This document shows positions 16,494 through 26,071 of a stretch of 64,000 bases of DNA, in pieces; position 1 is the stretch's first letter, and every line of letters begins with the position of its first letter. Position numbers and translations under genes: made by a program. Below the pieces are notes generated by a model, which saw only the letters and a list, made by a program, of their open reading frames with translations, searched no databases and had not been told where the DNA came from. The DNA is from Bacteroidales bacterium (GTDB lineage: Bacteria; Bacteroidota; Bacteroidia; Bacteroidales; Prolixibacteraceae), in NCBI GenBank assembly GCA_012719495.1, contig JAAYAG010000090.1, forward strand, positions 1 to 64,000. Reading direction: 5' to 3'.

Positions 16494-16889
16494 TTATTCA
16501 GTTTGTGCTTCAATACGGAATAGATGGATAAAAGCTACCTTATTGATTGTTTTTATCAAGAAATATACCCTGTATTTTCCTTTATCTGTTTCCAGTGTTC
16601 CGATGGCAAAATCGGAGTCACCTTTGCTTCCCTGATGAATAATGGAAAACTTTGATGGGGTATACTTTTGAAAAAAGTCGTTGATTACCTGTTGGGTTTG
16701 CGATTTACTGCATGAACATTCAAAATCGAGGACTAACAGATCTACATTTTGGTTAAAATATTTCGAAAGTTTGGCTGCATTGCCCGTACGGATACTCGTG
16801 ATTATTTCTTCAGGTATCTCGGCTTTTGCTATCGAAACCGATGCAAACAATATTATTGCAAAAACGAAGATCTTTCTAATGTTTTTCAT
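16494..16889 (-). CDS. DUF4783 (NTF2-like) secreted protein
   Basis: 131 residues with a signal peptide (ending SIAKA, about residue 23). The body IPEEIITSIRTGNAAKLSKYFNQNVDLLVLD ... QVINDFFQKYTPSKFSIIHQGSKGDSDFAIGTLET matches DUF4783, a Bacteroidota family with an NTF2-like fold. No catalytic residues are known. Probably cotranscribed with the YihY gene 21 bp downstream. Confidence 0.8.
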   Translation of the reverse strand: MKNIRKIFVFAIILFASVSIAKAEIPEEIITSIRTGNAAKLSKYFNQNVDLLVLDFECSCSKSQTQQVINDFFQKYTPSKFSIIHQGSKGDSDFAIGTLETDKGKYRVYFLIKTINKVAFIHLFRIEAQTE

Positions 16890-17107
16890 CTTTCTTCCTT
16901 TTTATATTCGGTCTTACTGCGAAGTAAGAGTTTAAAGTTACACATTAATAATGTATTCAGCCCGTAGTTTTATTTTTTCTGCAAAAATAGCTTTTCGGGT
17001 TGTATAGACTAGCAAAAAGCGTGCAACTTTTCATGGCGCGGTATTTGCGCCTAAAATTTGTAAATTCACCGTGAAATTTGGGCTTTATTTAAAACAATCC
17101 TTAAGAA

Positions 17108-17581
17108 ATGAAAATAACATTAATCGAGGTTGGAAAAACTGAATCGGATTACCTGAAAACAGGAATCGATATCTATTTGAAGCGAATTTCTCACTATGTT
17201 CCTATTAAAGAGGTTGTTATTCCTGCGCTGAAGAACACATCGAAACTTTCTGAAGAGCAGCAGAAACAAAAAGAAGGAAGCTCAATTCTTTCCCTTTTAC
17301 AACCTACCGACGAATTAATCCTTCTCGATGAAAAAGGTGAAATGTTTTCATCGGTTGCTTTTGCTCGTTTTGTTGAAAAAAAAATGGTTGCCGGGAGCCG
17401 AAATATGGTTTTTGTGATTGGTGGGCCATATGGTTTCTCCGAAGAAGTGTATGCGCGAGCCAATGGAAAGGTTTCTTTATCGGCGATGACATTTTCACAC
17501 CAAATGGTTAGGCTGCTTTTTGTTGAACAATTTTACCGCGCTATGACAATTTTAAAGGGAGAGCCTTATCACCATGAATAA
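17108..17581 (+). CDS. rlmH: 23S rRNA pseudouridine(1915) N3-methyltransferase RlmH
   Basis: 157 residues, the usual length for this SPOUT-family enzyme that methylates pseudouridine 1915 of 23S rRNA on 70S ribosomes. The SAM-binding knot is evident in VIGGPYGFSEEVY and the C-terminus LSAMTFSHQMVRLLFVEQFYRAMTI...YHHE carries the conserved H/E end. The large histidine kinase starts 18 bp downstream in the same frame, which suggests cotranscription. Confidence 0.96.
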   Translation: MKITLIEVGKTESDYLKTGIDIYLKRISHYVPIKEVVIPALKNTSKLSEEQQKQKEGSSILSLLQPTDELILLDEKGEMFSSVAFARFVEKKMVAGSRNMVFVIGGPYGFSEEVYARANGKVSLSAMTFSHQMVRLLFVEQFYRAMTILKGEPYHHE

Positions 17582-17599
17582 TAAGAAAAACAACAATCG

Positions 17600-20500
17600 T
17601 TGAAAATAATACGCTACATATGGCCTCATCTTGTGGCATTCTCCATTTTTTTGGTGTTTGCTTTTGTTTCCGAGCAATACCTGCTAAGCGATAAAAACGG
17701 GACAGAGAGTATCGACCGTTTCAGAAAGGCTTTTCTTCATAAGCAGCAACAAGCCAGCGGTATAATGGATGAAGTTGAGCAGGTGCTACTATCTGATAAA
17801 TCATCTGACCGATCCAAGATTTTTGAAAGCCTTTCTTATTTGAATGAATATCACCATGATAACAATATTTCAATCATGGTAAGCGATAAAGGGCAGCTTC
17901 TGTTCTGGACAGATAATGTGGGTTGTTTTCCCTCAGAGGTATTGATGCCCAGAGCTAAACCCGGCTTAGTGAACCTGCCTAACGGTTGGTACTATCATAT
18001 GCGTTCCGTCGTTGGAGCACAGCAAACTGATGCTCTAATATTGGTCAAGAAAAATTTCAAGATAAAAAACAATTACCTCAGAAATGGCTTTGCTGAAGGG
18101 TTTTACTTTCCGCGAAAGTTCGAAGTTCTTCAACAAGCACAAAATGGGAGCTTTCCAATTTTTGACATCAAAGGGAAATATGCATTTTCGGTAAAACCCA
18201 CAGGTACAGTAAATTCGAAGCACAAGTTGTTACTTATACCTTCTTTTCTTTATCTGCTAGCTTTTTTCACTTTTTTGTTGACATTATATAAGGTAAATGC
18301 TCATTTTCTACACAATAGACAGATAATTAAGATGTTTCTTCTGTCCGTTTTTTTGCTTGGCTTTTACATGTTGATGAATTATTTCAAGATTCCATCTTCA
18401 ATGTATCTTACGACATTGTTTTCGCCGCGCGATTTTGCCTATACCTCTTTTCTCTCTTCGCTTGGTGAACTTCTCATTTTCAGTGTGTTAATTTTATTTT
18501 TGACGATTGTTTTTAACCGATCAATTTATGTTCATGAAAATATTGCGATGAAAATCTTTTCATCACGTATCTATTTTATAATTAGCATTTTTATAACGGC
18601 ACTTTATTTCGTTTTTGTTCGTTTTATGATGTTTTCTATTGTGGTCAACTCGTCGATGTCGTTAGCTCTCTATCGTCTAGAAGAATTGACTTTCGAGAGC
18701 TTGTTGGGGTATTTGTCTATTGCTTTCTTGATTCTGTCTTTCTTTTTCTTTGCGTCAAAAGTTATTAAGCAATTTAGGAAAAATATTAAAGGGTCGGAGT
18801 ATTTTCTCATTACATCAGGGGTTTTCGCAGTGGTGGCTATTCTTTGTTATATTATTGATAAACAAGGATATTTGCGACTAAGTGTATTCTTTTTACTTTT
18901 TGCATTGATTTCTTTTTTTGCTAACCGAAAAGGAGTGTTGTCGCATAAGTTACTGTTGGCAGTGGTTTATGTACTGTTGTTTGCATTGTTTGTGGTAATC
19001 ACCATGCCAAAGTTTATCCGAATCGATGAGAAAGAAATTCAGAAAACCATGGCAATGAATTTATCGTCCGAACACGATCCTAAAGCTGAATTGCTCTTAA
19101 CGGAGATCGATAAGAAGATCATAGCCGATATGCCACTCATTCAGAACCTTGGAAGCTATGTGTCGGTTGGCGAATACCTTGAGCGCCGATATTTCCGGGG
19201 GTATTTTAGGGAATACGATTTGCAGGTTACCCTTTGCGATGAGAACGATTCGCTCATTGTTCAGCCTGAAGGGACAATGAGCCATTGCAGTACGTTCTTT
19301 GATGAAATGATTGAAAGTGATGGCACTGCTATTCAAAATACAAATTTTTATTCTATGGCGAATGCTACCGGCAGGATTACCTATTTAGGCCGGTATTTCC
19401 ACACGAATCAAAATGGTGAGGTTATCAATCTTTTTGTTGAATTAAATTCAAGGTTGCGTTCAGAAGGTATTGGCTTTCCTGAGTTGTTGCTCCCTCTTAA
19501 TTCACCGGAAAACCACCAGAAACGCGATTTCTCGTATGCAAAATATTACGATGGAATATTGGTCGACCGTGGAGGAAATTTTCCATACCCCATGAAATCG
19601 CCCGGGTATACAAGAGATAGCGGGAATGTTTTCTTTGCCCAGTGGAACGGGTACGAGCATTGTGTTTATAACTATTCTGATAAAGGTTTTATTTTGGTAA
19701 GCCGCAAGTTAACCTCGTTTGACGATTACTTGATTTTTTTCCCTTATATTTTTGTGTTTTTCTTCATTATTGCACTTATTCTTATCGTTTTTTCTTTTCC
19801 TACCTATAACATAATCAGGAAAGAGCGATCGTTACGCAGCAAAATTCAAAATTCAATTATAGGTATTGTTTTCGCAGCCCTTTTTGTTGTAGGCAGTGGA
19901 ACTATATTTTATATAATTTCAAATTATAAAAAGAATTATCAGAATGGCTTGATTGAGAAAATCAATTCGCTTTCGGTAGAGGTGGAAACGGCAACTGAAA
20001 AAACAGGTTTTTCTGAAGGTTTTAACTCTGATAATATTGGATATGAGTTGGCAAGGATTTCTAATATTTTTCAAACCGATGTAAATTTGTTCGACCTTAC
20101 AGGTCATTTGGTGTCGACATCACGTCCCGAGATTTACGAGAAAGGACTGATCTCAACACTCATGAACAACAAGGCTTTTTATCAGATGGCAGGGAATCGA
20201 TCCCCGATTTTCCTTCAGCAAGAATTTATTGGTTCAATGCAATACCTTTCAGCTTATTTGCCGATACTTAACGGGAAAGGAGAAACCACGGGTTATCTCA
20301 ATGTTCCATACTTTACCCGCGAAAAAGCATTCAGGCAAGAAATCACTACTTTTATTCTGGCTTTTGTGAATATTTATGTTTTTCTTCTTTTAATCAGCAT
20401 TTTAGCTGCTTATTTCATTTCTACAGGAATAACAGGGCCGTTGAAGCTTATCCGTGATCATTTGCAAAGTGTTCAATTTGGTAAAAATCCAATTCCGATC

Positions 20501-21271
20501 AAGTACCGTTCTGATGATGAACTCGGCGTCCTTATTGCTGAATATAACAGAAAGGTGGAAGAGTTAGCCGAAAGTGCTGAGTTGATAGCCCGCTCAGAAC
20601 GGGAATCAGCATGGCGCGAAATGGCTCGTCAAATTGCCCATGAAATTAAAAACCCGCTCACACCAATAAAACTTAATATACAATTCCTGCAACGCACCAA
20701 TCCGTCATCTGTAGAAAATTATCAGGAGATTCTCGACCGGGTAAGTCACACAATTATCGAGCAAATTGATAATCTTTCAAATATTGCCACCGAGTTTTCA
20801 AACTTTGCGAAAATTCCTAAAGCAAAAAACGAACGTTTCAATCTTATTGATCGGCTTGAAGAAATAATCTCGCTCTTTGATTATGCCGGGGAATGTTCCA
20901 TCGATAGAAAGTTTAAAGGAGCCGAAGGCATTGAGATTTTTGCAGATAAGGAGCAATTCTCACGTGCAGTAATTAATTTGGTTCGAAACGCGATTCAGTC
21001 GATTCCTGAAAACAGAGTCGGAAAAATCACTGTTTCTGCTAAGCCAGAAAAAGGAGCAGTTATTGTAAGTGTCGCCGACAATGGAAAAGGGATTTCACCC
21101 GAGATGGAGGAGAACATTTTTGTTCCCAATTTTACTACAAAAACCAGTGGTACCGGTCTTGGTCTTGCCATAACCAAAGGAATTGTTGAGAATTTCAGGG
21201 GAGAAATATGGTTTTCTTCGGAATTAAATACTGGTACAACGTTTTATATCAGGATTCCTATGGTGAAATAA
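17600..21271 (+). CDS. Large multi-pass sensor histidine kinase (NtrY-like)
   Basis: 1223 residues. Start is TTG at 17600: in-frame stops at 17579 and 17582 lie just before it, and the next ATG would delete the first membrane helix (about 10-28). After an external region come about seven helices (about 213-460), a long second external region (about 475-705), a further helix pair around a sensor region (about 710-930), HAMP (about 945-990), HisKA with QIAHEIKNPLTP (His about 1014), and the HATPase N, G1 and G2 boxes (VRNAIQSIP, DNGKGIS, GTGLGLA). The kinase core is like NtrY. No response regulator lies adjacent. Two sensing parts and a 7TM-like block make it unusually long. Transcribed with rlmH. 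Confidence 0.9.
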   Translation: MKIIRYIWPHLVAFSIFLVFAFVSEQYLLSDKNGTESIDRFRKAFLHKQQQASGIMDEVEQVLLSDKSSDRSKIFESLSYLNEYHHDNNISIMVSDKGQLLFWTDNVGCFPSEVLMPRAKPGLVNLPNGWYYHMRSVVGAQQTDALILVKKNFKIKNNYLRNGFAEGFYFPRKFEVLQQAQNGSFPIFDIKGKYAFSVKPTGTVNSKHKLLLIPSFLYLLAFFTFLLTLYKVNAHFLHNRQIIKMFLLSVFLLGFYMLMNYFKIPSSMYLTTLFSPRDFAYTSFLSSLGELLIFSVLILFLTIVFNRSIYVHENIAMKIFSSRIYFIISIFITALYFVFVRFMMFSIVVNSSMSLALYRLEELTFESLLGYLSIAFLILSFFFFASKVIKQFRKNIKGSEYFLITSGVFAVVAILCYIIDKQGYLRLSVFFLLFALISFFANRKGVLSHKLLLAVVYVLLFALFVVITMPKFIRIDEKEIQKTMAMNLSSEHDPKAELLLTEIDKKIIADMPLIQNLGSYVSVGEYLERRYFRGYFREYDLQVTLCDENDSLIVQPEGTMSHCSTFFDEMIESDGTAIQNTNFYSMANATGRITYLGRYFHTNQNGEVINLFVELNSRLRSEGIGFPELLLPLNSPENHQKRDFSYAKYYDGILVDRGGNFPYPMKSPGYTRDSGNVFFAQWNGYEHCVYNYSDKGFILVSRKLTSFDDYLIFFPYIFVFFFIIALILIVFSFPTYNIIRKERSLRSKIQNSIIGIVFAALFVVGSGTIFYIISNYKKNYQNGLIEKINSLSVEVETATEKTGFSEGFNSDNIGYELARISNIFQTDVNLFDLTGHLVSTSRPEIYEKGLISTLMNNKAFYQMAGNRSPIFLQQEFIGSMQYLSAYLPILNGKGETTGYLNVPYFTREKAFRQEITTFILAFVNIYVFLLLISILAAYFISTGITGPLKLIRDHLQSVQFGKNPIPIKYRSDDELGVLIAEYNRKVEELAESAELIARSERESAWREMARQIAHEIKNPLTPIKLNIQFLQRTNPSSVENYQEILDRVSHTIIEQIDNLSNIATEFSNFAKIPKAKNERFNLIDRLEEIISLFDYAGECSIDRKFKGAEGIEIFADKEQFSRAVINLVRNAIQSIPENRVGKITVSAKPEKGAVIVSVADNGKGISPEMEENIFVPNFTTKTSGTGLGLAITKGIVENFRGEIWFSSELNTGTTFYIRIPMVK

Positions 21272-21409
21272 CAGAAAAATGCGATAGCGAACACTTTAAT
21301 TTGGAAATAAATGCATAATGTTTTAAATAAGCTGAAAGTGAAACTTATTTGCCGCTATTATTAATGTACAGAATGACTTATTAGATCGAGGTATTTCAAT
21401 AATATGAGA

Positions 21410-21440
21410 AAAAAAGGAGATCGACACGACCTCCTTTTTA
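21410..21440. terminator. Bidirectional terminator, kinase / queA
   Basis: AAAAAGGAG - ATCGACACGAC - CTCCTTTTT is a nine-pair perfect stem with A-run and T-run. It lies between the convergent kinase gene and queA. Confidence 0.85.
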
Positions 21441-21457
21441 TTCTATTTCAATTAAAA

Positions 21458-22507
21458 TCAAATTATTAGCATAGCATCGCCATAGGTTCCGAAGCGATAT
21501 TTTTCTTTAATTGCCGTGTGATACGCCTCCATCAGGAAGTCGTATCCGGCAAATGCAGCTACCATCATTAACAAAGTAGACAATGGCAAATGGAAGTTTG
21601 ACACCATGCGGTTAGCCACACTAAAATCGTAAGGCGGAAAAATAAACTTATTGGTCCAACCTTCATAAGGTTTTAATAATCCGTTGGTTGAAACCGAACT
21701 TTCAAGTGTCCGCATTACGGTAGTTCCTACGGCACATACATTTTTGCTTCTTTCTTTAGCTTTTCGAACAGCTTCGCAGGCTTCTTCAGAAATCCAGATT
21801 TGTTCCGAATCCATTTTGTGTTTGGTGAGGTCTTCAACATCAACACTCCTGAAGTTCCCAAGCCCCACATGGAGCGTGATGTAACTGAAATCGACTCCAA
21901 TAATTTCAAGCCTTTTCATCAGTTCCCGACTAAAATGAAGTCCTGCAGTTGGCGCAGCAACAGCCCCTTCGTTGCGGGCGAAGATGGTTTGATAACGATC
22001 TTTATCGTCTTCTTCTACAGGTCGTTTGATGAATTTTGGCAGTGGGGTTTCTCCCAGTCCAAAAAGGGTTGCTTTGAAATCTTCATACGGTCCATCGTAT
22101 AAAAAACGAAGAGTCCGGCCTCTTGAAGTCGTATTGTCGATAACTTCGGCAACCAAAAGGTCGTTTTCGCCAAAATAGAGTTTATTGCCAATCCTGATTT
22201 TTCGGGCAGGGTCGACAAGAACATCCCAAAGGCGTTGCTCCCGGTTTAGCTCCCTGAGCAGGAATACTTCAATTTCAGCGCCGGTTTTTTCTTTATTCCC
22301 AAAAAGACGTGCAGGAAAAACCTTCGTGTCGTTGAAAATCATCACATCACCATCGTCGAAGTAGTCGATGATTTCTTTAAATATCCTGTGTTCAATTTTT
22401 TGCGTTTCACGGTTTAGTACCATCAACCGGCTTTCGTCACGGTGATAAGCCGGATGCATTGCAATTAATTCTTCCGGCAGCTTAAATTTGAACTTAGATA
22501 ACTTCAT
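21458..22507 (-). CDS. queA: S-adenosylmethionine:tRNA ribosyltransferase-isomerase QueA
   Basis: 349 residues, normal length. It transfers and isomerises the ribosyl part of SAM to preQ1-tRNA to give epoxyqueuosine. Signature segments: [22 protein letters not shown] at the N-terminus, [27 protein letters not shown] and [18 protein letters not shown]. It is the last gene of the conserved ftsX-DUF3098-uppP-truB-queA block, with 58 bp to truB. Confidence 0.96.
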   Translation of the reverse strand: MKLSKFKFKLPEELIAMHPAYHRDESRLMVLNRETQKIEHRIFKEIIDYFDDGDVMIFNDTKVFPARLFGNKEKTGAEIEVFLLRELNREQRLWDVLVDPARKIRIGNKLYFGENDLLVAEVIDNTTSRGRTLRFLYDGPYEDFKATLFGLGETPLPKFIKRPVEEDDKDRYQTIFARNEGAVAAPTAGLHFSRELMKRLEIIGVDFSYITLHVGLGNFRSVDVEDLTKHKMDSEQIWISEEACEAVRKAKERSKNVCAVGTTVMRTLESSVSTNGLLKPYEGWTNKFIFPPYDFSVANRMVSNFHLPLSTLLMMVAAFAGYDFLMEAYHTAIKEKYRFGTYGDAMLII

Positions 22508-22565
22508 ATTTTATATTCTTTCAATAATTTTCTGAATCGAAATTGTTTGAAAAATAGTCAATTGC

Positions 22566-23270
22566 TTAGATTAAAGCCAGACTTTTCTCAAATTTTTCTA
22601 TTGTAAATGCATTTTCGAGCATCTTTGCACCGCTTTTGGTTCTTATAAGCCCTGTTAAGTATGCACCGCTTCCAAGGCTTTCACCAAGGTCACGAGCCAA
22701 CGATCGTATATATGTTCCTTTACTGCAATTAATTCTGAGAACGAGTTCAGGCATTTCGAAACGAACAACCTCGATTGAATAAAGTGTAATTTTACGTGCA
22801 TCGAGAAGAGGGTCGTTTCCTTTTCGGGCAAATTCGAAGGCTCTTTTTCCATCTACTTTTATGGCCGAAAATATTGGTGGTACCTGATCTATTTCTCCAG
22901 TGAATGTTTTCAATTTCTCTTGAACAAGTTCGGGTGTAATATGTTCAGTTGGGTACGTTTTATCTTCTTCTTTTTCCAGGTCGTATGAAGGTGTTGTAGC
23001 GCCCAGTTTCAGTGTGGCAATGTATTCTTTTTCCTCAGCTTGCAAACTATCGATTGTTTTTGTGGCTTTTCCGGTACAAACAATAACCAATCCGGTAGCT
23101 TTTGGGTCGAGGGTTCCGGCATGTCCAACCTTCAATTTTTTGATATGCAGCTTTTTGCATAACAACCATCGTACTTTATTCACCAAATCGAACGAAGTCC
23201 AATCTAAAGGCTTGTCGAATAAAAGGACTGCCCCTTCTTGAAAATCGATTCCGTTTAATGATTGATCCAT
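22566..23270 (-). CDS. truB: tRNA pseudouridine-55 synthase TruB
   Basis: 234 residues. It makes pseudouridine 55 in the T-loop of tRNAs. The catalytic motif is VGHAGTLDPKATGLV (Asp about 54), with the N-terminal LLFDKPLDWTSFDLVNKVR and the later PPIFSAIKVDGKRAFEFAR and GTYIRSLARDLG. It lacks a PUA domain, as in short TruB forms. Located between queA and uppP. Confidence 0.96.
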   Translation of the reverse strand: MDQSLNGIDFQEGAVLLFDKPLDWTSFDLVNKVRWLLCKKLHIKKLKVGHAGTLDPKATGLVIVCTGKATKTIDSLQAEEKEYIATLKLGATTPSYDLEKEEDKTYPTEHITPELVQEKLKTFTGEIDQVPPIFSAIKVDGKRAFEFARKGNDPLLDARKITLYSIEVVRFEMPELVLRINCSKGTYIRSLARDLGESLGSGAYLTGLIRTKSGAKMLENAFTIEKFEKSLALI

Positions 23271-23301
23271 GGATATTTACCTTGCTATTTTGCCTAAAAA
23301 A

Positions 23302-24087
23302 TTAGGCGGCAAAGATAGCAATAAGCCCGATAGCTGCGCAATAAATAGCAAAATATATTAATTTTCCCTTACGCACAATGTTTATCATCCATTTGCAGGC
23401 AAGTAAGCCCACTGTGAATGCAGTAACGAAGCCTGCAATCATTGGAATCAGTCCAACCGAACTACTGCCAGCTGAAAAATCACCTGATAAGATTTTAAGA
23501 AAGTTGGCTCCAACAATTGGGATAATAACCATCAGAAATGAGAATTTAGCCAAATTGGTTTTGTCGTTTCCAATAATCATTCCGGTAGCAATAGTGGCTC
23601 CACTTCGTGAAATTCCGGGGGTAACGGCAATCATTTGAGCTATCCCAATTAGCAATGCGTCCCAAAATCCGATTTCGCGCTTGCCTTTTTTAGCATAATT
23701 AGCAATCGACAAAAGGATTGCGGTAACTAATAACATTGCTCCAATGAAAATTAAATTTCCTGAGAACATATTTTCAATTTCGTCCTCGAACAAGAAACCT
23801 GCTATGGCAACAGGGATGGCCGATAGGATGAGCTTAGCCACAAATTTGTTGTTGTCATCCCATCTGAATTTGAAAATTCCGGCAATCAACCCGATGATGT
23901 CTTTCCAAAAAACAACGATGGTGCTTAGCACGGTAGCTCCATGCAGCAAAAGGTCAAATTTGAGATTTTCTCCGCCATCGAGACCGAAAAGGGCATGGCC
24001 AATTTCGAGATGGCCGCTTGAGCTGACGGGCAAAAATTCAGTAAGTCCTTGAATTAGTCCAAGAACAATAGCTTCGATAACCGACAT
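23302..24087 (-). CDS. uppP: Undecaprenyl-diphosphatase UppP (BacA)
   Basis: 261 residues, multi-pass. It recycles the lipid carrier C55-PP to C55-P, required for peptidoglycan and the surface glycans made in this window. The two active-site repeats are visible: GLIQGLTEFLPVSSSGHL near the N-terminus and MIAVTPGISRSGATIATGM in the middle. It is 3 bp downstream of the DUF3098 gene, thus tightly coupled. Confidence 0.96.
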   Translation of the reverse strand: MSVIEAIVLGLIQGLTEFLPVSSSGHLEIGHALFGLDGGENLKFDLLLHGATVLSTIVVFWKDIIGLIAGIFKFRWDDNNKFVAKLILSAIPVAIAGFLFEDEIENMFSGNLIFIGAMLLVTAILLSIANYAKKGKREIGFWDALLIGIAQMIAVTPGISRSGATIATGMIIGNDKTNLAKFSFLMVIIPIVGANFLKILSGDFSAGSSSVGLIPMIAGFVTAFTVGLLACKWMINIVRKGKLIYFAIYCAAIGLIAIFAA

Positions 24088-24090
24088 TTG

Positions 24091-24348
24091 TTATTTGTTT
24101 GATGTTGGTTTCTTCATTATGGCGTAGATCTCGAAAAGTAGCCCGCCCAAAACCAATAATGGGGCCAGGGTTATTCTTCTGAAGCTGAAGATTTCGGGAT
24201 TAAAGACATTAGGATTGTCGCTTCCGCCGCCAATCATGAGCAGGAAACCTAAAACAATAATGCCTACACCTATAATCATTAATTTATAGTTTTCTTTACC
24301 TAAGGCAAAGGTTTCTTTTGAGTTATTGTCACTTTTAAATTTTATCAT
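24091..24348 (-). CDS. DUF3098 small membrane protein
   Basis: 85 residues with two predicted helices (MIIGVGIIVLGFLLMIGG and ITLAPLLVLGGLLFEIYAIM) joined by an SDNPNVFNPEIFSFRR loop. The NYKLMIIGVGIIVLGFLLM-GG pattern with D/N-P-x-xFNPEIFSFRRIT is the DUF3098 signature as I remember it. In Bacteroidota it usually stands between ftsX and uppP; here an FkbM gene separates it from ftsX. Unknown role, likely in cell envelope work. Confidence 0.88.
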   Translation of the reverse strand: MIKFKSDNNSKETFALGKENYKLMIIGVGIIVLGFLLMIGGGSDNPNVFNPEIFSFRRITLAPLLVLGGLLFEIYAIMKKPTSNK

Positions 24349-24413
24349 GATATATCATTTTAATCAGCGGTGTAAAAATAGTCAAATATTCTGCTTTTAG
24401 ATAAGTATCATTT

Positions 24414-25187
24414 TTAAAATAACTTATCGGCCAGGAGGGCAACGTATTTTCCAATTTTTCTTTTGTCAATGAAAATAAGGTCGCCAAATGCCTGATGGGG
24501 ATCGGTTACCTTATGTAATTTCTGATCAATTACTTGAAATACTGAATAATCGAGGGCTTTAAGAAAAGGAACAAGTTCATCTTTATTTTCAGGTGCTATT
24601 TCAATTTGAAGTATGGGTTTAAATTTCAGGATAATCTCTTTAAAAAGAGGAATGGCAACCCCTTCAAATCCTTCAATATCACATTTCAGGTAATTTAGTT
24701 TGTCGAGGTTTTTAAATAATGTATCGGGGCGCATCGTTATTGCATCGAAAATCATAGCACATTCTTCGGGACTGTTGAGTACGTGGGTGCGTCCATGGCT
24801 GAAATAAGAACTGGTTACGGGCACTCCCATTTTAATTTTTTCGTTGTCAATGGGTCCAATAGCGTAGGGGAGCATTTCAATGTTGGTGAGCTTTTTTGTG
24901 TTTTTTGAAAAGATGTTTCGGAAAAGTTCTACAGGTTCAATGCTGAAAACTTTACCTTCGTTACCAACAAGTTTTGAAAAAATTACCGAATAGTATCCTA
25001 AGTTAGCGCCTAGATCTATTACATAGTCGCCACTTTTCACTAATTGCTGTGCCATATAATGGCACTCAAAATCGGATTTATTTTTCAGAAATCCGTTGAA
25101 ATACGAGAAGAAAAACAGCCGACTAATAAAGCGTAGATATGCCCTGACGCCCAGTAGTTTAAAGAATATTCGTTTAATAAAGTTCAT
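24414..25187 (-). CDS. FkbM-family methyltransferase (glycan-type)
   Basis: 257 residues. The SAM-binding region is YVIDLGANLGYYSVIFSKLVGNEGKVFSIEP, and the FkbM-typical KCDIEGFEGVAIPLFKE follows at about 165-182. FkbM proteins O-methylate polyketides and bacterial sugars. It lies 6 bp from ftsX and 65 bp from DUF3098, splitting a normally contiguous gene block, so it looks like an insertion that kept the operon. Its substrate may be one of the surface glycans encoded in the window; not established. Confidence 0.88.
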   Translation of the reverse strand: MNFIKRIFFKLLGVRAYLRFISRLFFFSYFNGFLKNKSDFECHYMAQQLVKSGDYVIDLGANLGYYSVIFSKLVGNEGKVFSIEPVELFRNIFSKNTKKLTNIEMLPYAIGPIDNEKIKMGVPVTSSYFSHGRTHVLNSPEECAMIFDAITMRPDTLFKNLDKLNYLKCDIEGFEGVAIPLFKEIILKFKPILQIEIAPENKDELVPFLKALDYSVFQVIDQKLHKVTDPHQAFGDLIFIDKRKIGKYVALLADKLF

Positions 25188-25193
25188 CTCAGT

Positions 25194-26069
25194 TTAGTAA
25201 AAAAGTTCATCGTAGCGCATTCTCAAAAATTTGTTAACAGCCCGTGTGGTCGAAATCCATGTTATGGTGATTCCTGAAAAGAACACAATTCCGCAAACAA
25301 TGATAATCAGGTTATTAATGTTGTAATTTATCACTTCATGGAATTGTTTATTATATGAAAAAATGAGGAAGACAAGGATTATATTGGCCAACAAGCCTCC
25401 GATAAGACCGTGCAGTATCGATCGGTTAACGAAGGGTTTCCTGATAAACCTCCGGGTAGCTCCAACAAGCTGCATAGTGTTTATTATAAACCTATTGGAG
25501 TAAATCGACATTCGTATCGTATTATTTATGAGCGTTATAAAAATTGACAGCATTATTACCGCAAGACCAATAATAATCAAGCTGATTTTTTTAGTGTTTT
25601 CATTGATCAGACTAACTAAATTACGCTGATAATAAACTTCTTGTACGAAGGGAAATCCAAGAAAACGGGTTTCGAGTTGGGCGAGGCTGTCGTTTACTGT
25701 ATAGGGAGCGTATAGCTTTACATCGATGGTGGCGTTCAGTGGGTTGTACCCGAGAAAAGAAACAAAATCTTCGCCCAACTCATCTTTCATTTGTTTGGCC
25801 GCATTCTCAGAATCGATAAAGGTTGCTGATTTAACTTCGGGTTGAGATGTTACGATTTTTTGTAATTGCAAAAGATCCACATCGCGCACGTCTTCGTTCA
25901 ACACGAGCGTTAGTCCAATGTTTTCTCTGATGTAATTGTTCAGGTAGCGAGCATTGAAAATCATCATTGCAAGCAAACCTGTCAAGAAGAGCACTAAGGT
26001 AATACTCAGTGTGGATACAAAGTAGGCGTTTAGCAATCGCCCTTTTAGTGGTTTTGGTCCTTTAGGCAT
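25194..26069 (-). CDS. ftsX: Cell division protein FtsX
   Basis: 291 residues with four helices: one near the N-terminus (LSITLVLFLTGLLAMMIF), an extracellular ECD loop (about 50-165), and three more (SLIIIGLAVIMLSIFITLI, LIGGLLANIILVFLIF, IIVCGIVFFSGITI). NTIRMSIYSNRFIINTMQLVGATRRFIRKPF is the FtsX signature. With FtsE (not in the window) it activates septal peptidoglycan hydrolases. Starts 3 bp after the stop of the YfhO-type gene upstream. Confidence 0.92.
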   Translation of the reverse strand: MPKGPKPLKGRLLNAYFVSTLSITLVLFLTGLLAMMIFNARYLNNYIRENIGLTLVLNEDVRDVDLLQLQKIVTSQPEVKSATFIDSENAAKQMKDELGEDFVSFLGYNPLNATIDVKLYAPYTVNDSLAQLETRFLGFPFVQEVYYQRNLVSLINENTKKISLIIIGLAVIMLSIFITLINNTIRMSIYSNRFIINTMQLVGATRRFIRKPFVNRSILHGLIGGLLANIILVFLIFSYNKQFHEVINYNINNLIIIVCGIVFFSGITITWISTTRAVNKFLRMRYDELFY

Positions 26070-26071
26070 TC

